Source: Thioclava nitratireducens (lineage in GTDB: Bacteria; Pseudomonadota; Alphaproteobacteria; Rhodobacterales; Rhodobacteraceae). From it: a stretch of DNA of 64,000 bases. The stretch is from assembly GCF_001940525.2 (NCBI RefSeq), contig NZ_CP019437.1, positions 1,834,501 through 1,898,500 of the forward strand, written 5' to 3'. This document shows positions 59,661-64,000 of the stretch, one piece after another. The notes under the pieces were generated by a model that worked only from the letters and a program-made list of their open reading frames with translations, was not told the origin of the DNA and searched no databases. A program made the translations under genes and the position numbers. The number at the start of each line of letters is the position of its first letter. Positions within the stretch are counted from its first letter, which is position 1.

Positions 59661-60038
59661 GGCTGACATCGATTTTCGGGCCAGCCGGGCTTCGGCGAGC
59701 AGGGCGATCAGCAGTTCAAGATGGCGGGCGACCGAGTAGGTGGCCTCGCCCGCGCGCCGCGCCTGATCGAGCGCCATTTCCTCCGCCATCAATGCGCGCA
59801 GCGCCGCGCCGGGGCGCGGCAGCTCGCTCATCCGCATCACACGCTTGAGGTCGCGTTTGCGGCTGTAATCGCTCAGTCCGAAGCGCGCGGCGCGGATCAG
59901 CAGGCGCGGGCGACGCATTCTCGCGACCCCGGCGACGGGATCGGACGCGACGCTAGCGGGTGCCGTGGTGTCGACGAGATACAGTTGAGCGGAAGGGCGG
60001 AGAGCGGGCTTGGTTTTCTGGCGAAATGCGGCGGTCAT
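59652..60038 (-). CDS. DUF6477 family protein
   Basis: Protein of 128 residues, basic and mostly helical after the first 30, with RLLIRAARFGLSDYSRKRDL and EEMALDQARRAGEATYSVAR. This matches the small DUF6477 family of Rhodobacterales; the function is unknown. AAGGGAG lies 7 bases before the ATG at 60038. It is divergent from the DUF6456 gene (215 bases) and its end overlaps the convergent DUF853 gene. Confidence 0.75.
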   Translation of the reverse strand: MTAAFRQKTKPALRPSAQLYLVDTTAPASVASDPVAGVARMRRPRLLIRAARFGLSDYSRKRDLKRVMRMSELPRPGAALRALMAEEMALDQARRAGEATYSVARHLELLIALLAEARLARKSMSASA

Positions 60039-60170
60039 CGGAAACTCCCTTGAGGTGAGATCCCGAGCGTGACGCAGCTTCGCACGGTGTTGCGCAAATT
60101 TCGGCGTCAGCGCGCGCCCGGCAAAGCTTTGTTTAGGAAGTTTAAGGAATTCTTGCTCGCGTCCCGTTTG

Positions 60171-60185
60171 TTAACGAACGGGTAA
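60171..60185 (+). promoter_or_regulatory. CtrA-like half-site pair ahead of the DUF6456 gene
   Basis: TTAA-CGAACGG-GTAA matches the CtrA consensus TTAA-N7-TTAA with one mismatch. It lies 69 bases before the DUF6456 start in the divergent region shared with the DUF6477 gene. Chance is not excluded in a single site. Confidence 0.35.
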
Positions 60186-60253
60186 CCAAAGCAACTCACG
60201 GTTGTTACCGGACGGACTCGCCGAGCTTTGCCCGGCGTAATCTGGGGGACAGT

Positions 60254-61378
60254 ATGAATTCGATCGCACCGGCCCCGGCGGAACTTCCCGCCTGGCTGCC
60301 CAAACATGCCCAACTCTATCTGCGCCATGTCGAAGACGGCATTCCGATCAGGGAGTTGGCACGGGCCGAAGGCTGTGCGGCCTCGACAATCCTGCGCCGC
60401 GTGCGCCGGATCGAGGCGCGGCGGGATGATCCGCTGGTCGACGAGGCGCTGGAACGTCTCGGCCGTGCGGCCGGATCGGGCGCTGCCAATCCCTCTATCG
60501 CTCCGGGACCGACCGTGCTCCAGAAGGACACGCCCATGACTGCAGCTTTCCGCCCTAGTGAAACTCCCGCCAACGAAGAGCAACTGCGCCGCGAGACGCG
60601 CCGCATCCTGCGCCGCCTGTCCGAGCCGGGCGCGCTGTTGATCGTGGGGCGCGAGATGGACAAGGCCGTGGTGCTGCGTGGCACGGTGCGCACGGCGGTG
60701 CTGGAGCGGGCGGTGGCGCAGGCCTTCGCACTGAAGGACTGGATCGAGGTGGCCCATGAGGGGCGCGTCACCAGCTACAAGATCACGCATGCGGGGCGCG
60801 CAGCGCTGAAGCGTGTGCTAGAAGAAGAGGCGGCCGCGCGCGGGGAGACCGCCGCCAGTCCCTTCGCTGCGCAACATGGCGAGTTCGCCCAGGAGACGCG
60901 CGCCGACGCCCACGGGCAACAGCGCCGTGTGCGCGCCAATCTCGCCGAGAGCCCGCTCGCAGTGCTGGCGCGGCGGCGCGACAAGCAGGGACGGCCGTTC
61001 CTGAGCGCCGATCTGGTCGCCGCAGGCGAGCGGCTACGCGAGGATTTCGAATTGGCGCAGATGGGTCCGCGGGTCGGGCAGAACTGGGAACGCTTCCTGA
61101 CCGGCGGTGGCGGTCGCGGGCAGTATCGCCCCGAACTTGCGATGGGCGGCGGCTCCGACACCGCGCGGGAGCGGGTGGCGCTGGCACTGCGCGATCTGGG
61201 GCCGGGCCTGGGCGACATGGCGCTGCGCTGCTGCTGTTTCCTCGAAGGGCTGGAGACGGCGGAGAAGCGGCTGGGCTGGTCGGCGCGGTCGGGCAAGATC
61301 GTCCTGCGGATCGCCCTGCAACGCCTCAAGCGGCATTACGACGAGACCTATGGCGGGGCCAGTCCGATGATTGGATGA
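60254..61378 (+). CDS. Helix-turn-helix protein with DUF6456 domain
   Basis: Protein of 374 residues. An N-terminal helix-turn-helix segment (about 15-55, YLRHVEDGIPIRELARAEGCAASTILRRVR, quoted here only as GIPIRELARAEGCAAST) is followed by a second winged-helix-like part (about 105-190, ITHAGRAALKRVLEE). The DUF6456 domain (about 225-365, with DFELAQMGPRVGQNWERFLT and LRIALQRLKRHYDE) resembles sigma-factor-like DNA-binding helices. Likely a regulator; target genes unknown. It is common in Rhodobacterales. The start at 60254 follows GGGGGA at about 5-10 bases. Confidence 0.82.
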   Translation: MNSIAPAPAELPAWLPKHAQLYLRHVEDGIPIRELARAEGCAASTILRRVRRIEARRDDPLVDEALERLGRAAGSGAANPSIAPGPTVLQKDTPMTAAFRPSETPANEEQLRRETRRILRRLSEPGALLIVGREMDKAVVLRGTVRTAVLERAVAQAFALKDWIEVAHEGRVTSYKITHAGRAALKRVLEEEAAARGETAASPFAAQHGEFAQETRADAHGQQRRVRANLAESPLAVLARRRDKQGRPFLSADLVAAGERLREDFELAQMGPRVGQNWERFLTGGGGRGQYRPELAMGGGSDTARERVALALRDLGPGLGDMALRCCCFLEGLETAEKRLGWSARSGKIVLRIALQRLKRHYDETYGGASPMIG

Positions 61379-61645
61379 GCGGTGAGGCCGTGAACGCGCG
61401 ATGCGCCACCCAATGCTCAAACCTAACGGGTCGCTAAAGTTAAGGTATCACTTCAATTAAGACCCGTAGGTGCCTAGAAGATATAAGAAAAGGCGCGAAA
61501 AAAATCTTTGCGCCGTTTTCACTGTTCGCGGGCCAACGTCTTCGTCGCTGCGAGAATTTTAATTGGAGAGTGGCCTCTTCGCATGCGTCCTCCATCAACA
61601 TTCGCATAAAGAGAAATTGTAAAAATATTCAAGTATCGATAATTA
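61379..61645. other. AT-rich gap ahead of oxyR
   Basis: The 267 bases turn AT-rich toward the oxyR start (61600-61650), unlike most of the window. No gene is seen. The oxyR promoter and its autoregulatory site should lie here. Confidence 0.4.
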
Positions 61646-62545
61646 ATGACTATGAATATAACGCTTCGCCAACTCACCTATCTGCGTGCGCTCGCCCAGG
61701 CGCGCTCGTTCTCGCGCGCCGCCGAACTGGTCCATGTCAGCCAACCCGCGCTCTCGGTCCAAATCCGCGAGCTGGAGGAGCAGGTCGGTCAGCCGCTGGT
61801 CGAGCGCCGCCCGCGCGACGTGCGGTTGACGCGGGCGGGTCGGCGGGTGCTGGAGACCGCCGAGCGGGTCGCGGGCGAGTTGCGCGATCTGCAGTCCGAG
61901 GCGCGGCGCGGGCTGGGGCAGATCAATCTCGGCGTGATCCCGACCATCGCGCCCTATCTGCTGCCCGCCGCCTTGCCCGGGCTGCGCGCGCAAGGGGCGC
62001 TGCGGCTGCGCGAGGCCACGACCGAGACGCTGCTGACCGAGATTGCCGAGGGCCGCCTCGATGCCGCGATCATCGCCACCCCGGCACCGGAACTGTTCGA
62101 GGTCCCGCTGTTCGAGGATCGCTTTCTGCTGGCGGGCACGCCGGACCAGCTGACGATGGTGCGCGGCCTCAGCCCGCAGGCGATCGACCCGGATCAGTTG
62201 CTGCTTCTGGATGAGGGGCATTGCCTTGCCGATCAGGCGCTCGCGCTGTGCGGACTGACGCGGGCGGCGCAACGCATCGACCTTGGTGCGTCGTCGCTGA
62301 GCACGCTCTGTGCGCTGGCGGGGCAGGCGATGGGGCTGACGCTGGTGCCCGAGATCGCGAGCCTGCAGGAAACGCGCGCCGTCCCGACGCTCGCGCTCAG
62401 CCGTTTCGACGAGGAGCCCGCGCGGATGGTCCGGCTGGTGCGGGCCCGCGAGGTCTCCGATGCCGAGGCATGGTTCGATCCGCTGGTGCGCGTGTTGCGA
62501 AAGGCGGGCGAGGGGCTGGTCGCGCAGGCGCGCAGACGGTTCTGA
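61646..62545 (+). CDS. oxyR: Hydrogen peroxide-sensing regulator OxyR (LysR family)
   Basis: LysR-type regulator of 299 residues with an N-terminal winged helix (LRQLTYLRALAQARSFSRAA, VSQPALSVQIRELEE) and a C-terminal sensor domain. The two redox cysteines of OxyR are present as GHCLADQALALC (C193 and C202), the same nine-residue spacing as Cys199/Cys208 of E. coli. The disulfide formed on peroxide should switch the protein on. The start has no good ribosome site; a second ATG two codons on is possible. It is convergent with a peroxiredoxin gene. Confidence 0.93.
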   Translation: MTMNITLRQLTYLRALAQARSFSRAAELVHVSQPALSVQIRELEEQVGQPLVERRPRDVRLTRAGRRVLETAERVAGELRDLQSEARRGLGQINLGVIPTIAPYLLPAALPGLRAQGALRLREATTETLLTEIAEGRLDAAIIATPAPELFEVPLFEDRFLLAGTPDQLTMVRGLSPQAIDPDQLLLLDEGHCLADQALALCGLTRAAQRIDLGASSLSTLCALAGQAMGLTLVPEIASLQETRAVPTLALSRFDEEPARMVRLVRAREVSDAEAWFDPLVRVLRKAGEGLVAQARRRF

Positions 62546-62574
62546 CCGCCGCCGCGCGCCCCGTGGCTTAGAGC

Positions 62575-62596
62575 GCCGGCCCGAAACCGGGCCGGC
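62575..62596. terminator. Stem-loop between oxyR and the peroxiredoxin gene
   Basis: GCCGGCCC-GAAACC-GGGCCGGC, a perfect 8-bp stem in the convergent gap. It has no T-run on either side, so termination is uncertain. Confidence 0.45.
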
Positions 62597-62602
62597 AGTT
62601 GG

Positions 62603-63151
62603 TCACGCCGCCGCTTCGGCGTTGGCGTCGACCAGCCAGTTCAAGACGGTCTCGGGCGAGGACACGCCATAGGGATCTTCGCCGTGGTTGTCTTCGAGGC
62701 CGGGCTCCTCGAACCAGGCTTCGATCACGCCGTCATTGACGACGGCCGCATAGCGCCACGACCGCAGACCGAAGCCGAGATTGTCCTTGCGCACCAGCAT
62801 GCCGACACGGCGGGTGAACTCGCCCGAACCATCGGGGATCACCTGCACGTTCTCGAGGCCTTGCGCCTTGGCCCACTGGTTCATGACGAAGCTGTCATTG
62901 ACCGACAGGCAATAGATCGCGTCGATGCCCTGTTCGGCGAAATCGTCGAAGCCCTTCTCGAAACCGGGCAGCTGGTAGGTCGAGCAGGTCGGCGTGAAGG
63001 CGCCGGGCAGCGCAAACAGCACCACGCGCTTGCCAGCGAAGAAATCCGCGGTGGTCTTGTCCTGCCAGCGGAACGGGTTCGGCCCCTCGATGCTTTCGTC
63101 GCGCACGCGGGTGTGGAAGGTGACGTCGGGCAGTTTCGAACCGGGAAGCAT
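62603..63151 (-). CDS. Peroxiredoxin, Prx5/glutaredoxin-dependent type
   Basis: Peroxidase of 182 residues. The peroxidatic Cys is C56 in FALPGAFTPTCSTYQLPGFE, the signature of the Prx5 (TSA/redoxin) group that uses glutathione or glutaredoxin. A second Cys (IYCLSV) is buried in the fold. GGAG lies 8 bases before the ATG at 63151. The neighbour oxyR makes peroxide control likely, though I saw no OxyR site upstream. Confidence 0.92.
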   Translation of the reverse strand: MLPGSKLPDVTFHTRVRDESIEGPNPFRWQDKTTADFFAGKRVVLFALPGAFTPTCSTYQLPGFEKGFDDFAEQGIDAIYCLSVNDSFVMNQWAKAQGLENVQVIPDGSGEFTRRVGMLVRKDNLGFGLRSWRYAAVVNDGVIEAWFEEPGLEDNHGEDPYGVSSPETVLNWLVDANAEAAA

Positions 63152-63450
63152 AGGGAGGTCTCCTTGATCGGTTGGGAAGGTTGCGTTTTGGAGAGAGGCC
63201 TGACTAACGGATGTCGCTTTCGGTCGCAATCGCTGACTTTGCAGATGCAGCATTCGCCGCGCGACCTTCACAAGGGCCGTTGGCGGATGTCGGCGTTGCG
63301 AATGTTCGTCCCCGCTCTGTCCGCTTGCCACGGCCTCGGGCAGATCGCGCAGCCTCGCGCGGTGTGCAATACTGCCTTTGGGCCTGCGCATTTGCATCCT
63401 GCACGCAATCGGCTTATGTGACGATCAACCGCACTCCGAAAGGATGGATC

Positions 63451-64000
63451 ATGCGCGATCTCAAGATGCCCGGTGAACGCCACCCCGAAAAGGCGCATCG
63501 CGCCGACAATGCTCAGCCCAAGAAACCCGACTGGATCCGCGTGAAAGCGCCGGTCTCGGAAGGCTACAAGAAGACGCGTGACATTCTGAAGACCAACAAG
63601 CTGGTCACCGTCTGCGAAGAGGCGGGCTGCCCGAATGTCGGCGAATGCTGGAGCCAGGGCCACGCCACCATGATGATCATGGGTGAAATCTGTACCCGTG
63701 GCTGTTCCTTCTGCAACGTGGCCACCGGTCGCCCCGACGCGCTCGACGTGTTCGAGCCGGGCCGCGTCGCCCACGCGGTCGAGACGCTGGGCCTGAACCA
63801 CGTCGTGATCACCTCGGTCGACCGCGACGATCTGGACGATGGCGGGGCGGAGCATTTCGCCCAGACGATCCGCGCGATCCGTCACCGCTCGCCCGACACC
63901 ACGATCGAGATCCTGACGCCGGACTTCCTCAAATGCGAGCCCGCCGCGCTGGAGAAGGTTGTCGAGGCGCGCCCCGACGTGTTCAACCACAATCTCGAAA
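63451..64000 (+). CDS. lipA: Lipoyl synthase LipA (cut by window edge)
   Basis: Radical SAM enzyme that inserts two sulfurs into octanoyl groups; 183 residues are visible and the frame is open at the edge. Both iron-sulfur motifs are present: [17 protein letters not shown] (auxiliary cluster) and [15 protein letters not shown] (radical SAM CxxxCxxC). GAAAGGA lies about 8 bases before the ATG. The 299-base gap upstream shows nothing else that I can name. It makes the cofactor for complexes that use the Lpd protein encoded at 16513. Confidence 0.96.
   Translation, partial: MRDLKMPGERHPEKAHRADNAQPKKPDWIRVKAPVSEGYKKTRDILKTNKLVTVCEEAGCPNVGECWSQGHATMMIMGEICTRGCSFCNVATGRPDALDVFEPGRVAHAVETLGLNHVVITSVDRDDLDDGGAEHFAQTIRAIRHRSPDTTIEILTPDFLKCEPAALEKVVEARPDVFNHNLE

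Noticed and set aside
58080..60038. A defence island around the HerA-like ATPase
   Set aside because: No NurA, nuclease, SIR2 or other defence partner is adjacent; neighbours are lineage-typical DUF6477 and DUF6456 genes.

Overview
This window is a stretch of GC-rich alphaproteobacterial chromosome, most likely from the family Rhodobacteraceae (Thioclava/Rhodobacter/Paracoccus-like). The reasons are the DctPQM TRAP operon with its own DctB/DctD pair, an SmoEFGK-SmoS-MtlK polyol cluster, small secreted proteins with PPGLAKK motifs, DUF6456 and DUF6477 proteins, an alphaproteobacterial LexA box (GTTC-N7-GTTC) and cyoABCD without cyoE. I see no phage, plasmid, insertion sequence, CRISPR array, tRNA or rRNA. 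Both edges cut a gene: a cytochrome P450 at the left and lipA at the right.

Layout. 1-6770: P450 N-terminus (minus), then dctB-dctD and dctPQM for C4-dicarboxylate uptake. 7085-9794: bactofilin, M23 peptidase and a Bcp peroxiredoxin (minus). 9902-17907: AsmA-like giant, queA, an MFS carrier, a DUF924 protein and dihydrolipoamide dehydrogenase (plus). 18114-24714: htpX and rhodanese (minus), SOS-type uvrA (plus), three related small secreted proteins and a DUF2892 protein (minus). 24823-27880: valine/isobutyryl-CoA catabolic operon. 28007-36117: complete sorbitol/mannitol operon with a SorC-type regulator and HAD phosphatase. 36189-39494: bactofilin-like membrane protein and groESL under a CIRCE element. 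39693-44152: TraB/GumN protein, Mn-dependent pyrophosphatase, acetyl/succinyl-CoA transferase, lone receiver protein. 44559-50610: two tandem Crp/Fnr paralogues followed by the quinol oxidase operon cyoABCD. 50711-57518: DsrE protein, a divergent pair of wall enzymes (DUF882/M15 and L,D-transpeptidase), lpxD with a private acyl carrier protein and ketosynthase, and an IalB-like protein. 58080-64000: HerA/DUF853 ATPase, DUF6477, DUF6456, oxyR, a peroxiredoxin and lipA.

How the genes work together. The left part and the polyol region are nutrient-uptake modules, each with its own regulator and visible palindromic operator candidates. The central and right parts are envelope biogenesis (bactofilins, LytM peptidase, MepK-like and YcbB-like enzymes, LpxD), respiration and stress defence (OxyR, two peroxiredoxins, HtpX, GroESL, UvrA).

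The observations most worth checking are: a DctD-like activator that has lost both the Walker A lysine and the GAFTGA loop; a one-base frame break in an A-run at the start of cyoA; a roughly 150-bp dispersed repeat present twice plus one fragment; a NodF/NodE-like acyl carrier/ketosynthase pair attached to lpxD; unusual quinol-site residues in CyoB; and a possible small RNA with anti-Shine-Dalgarno loops. I did not find a clearly new multi-gene system; the window is mostly core genome.
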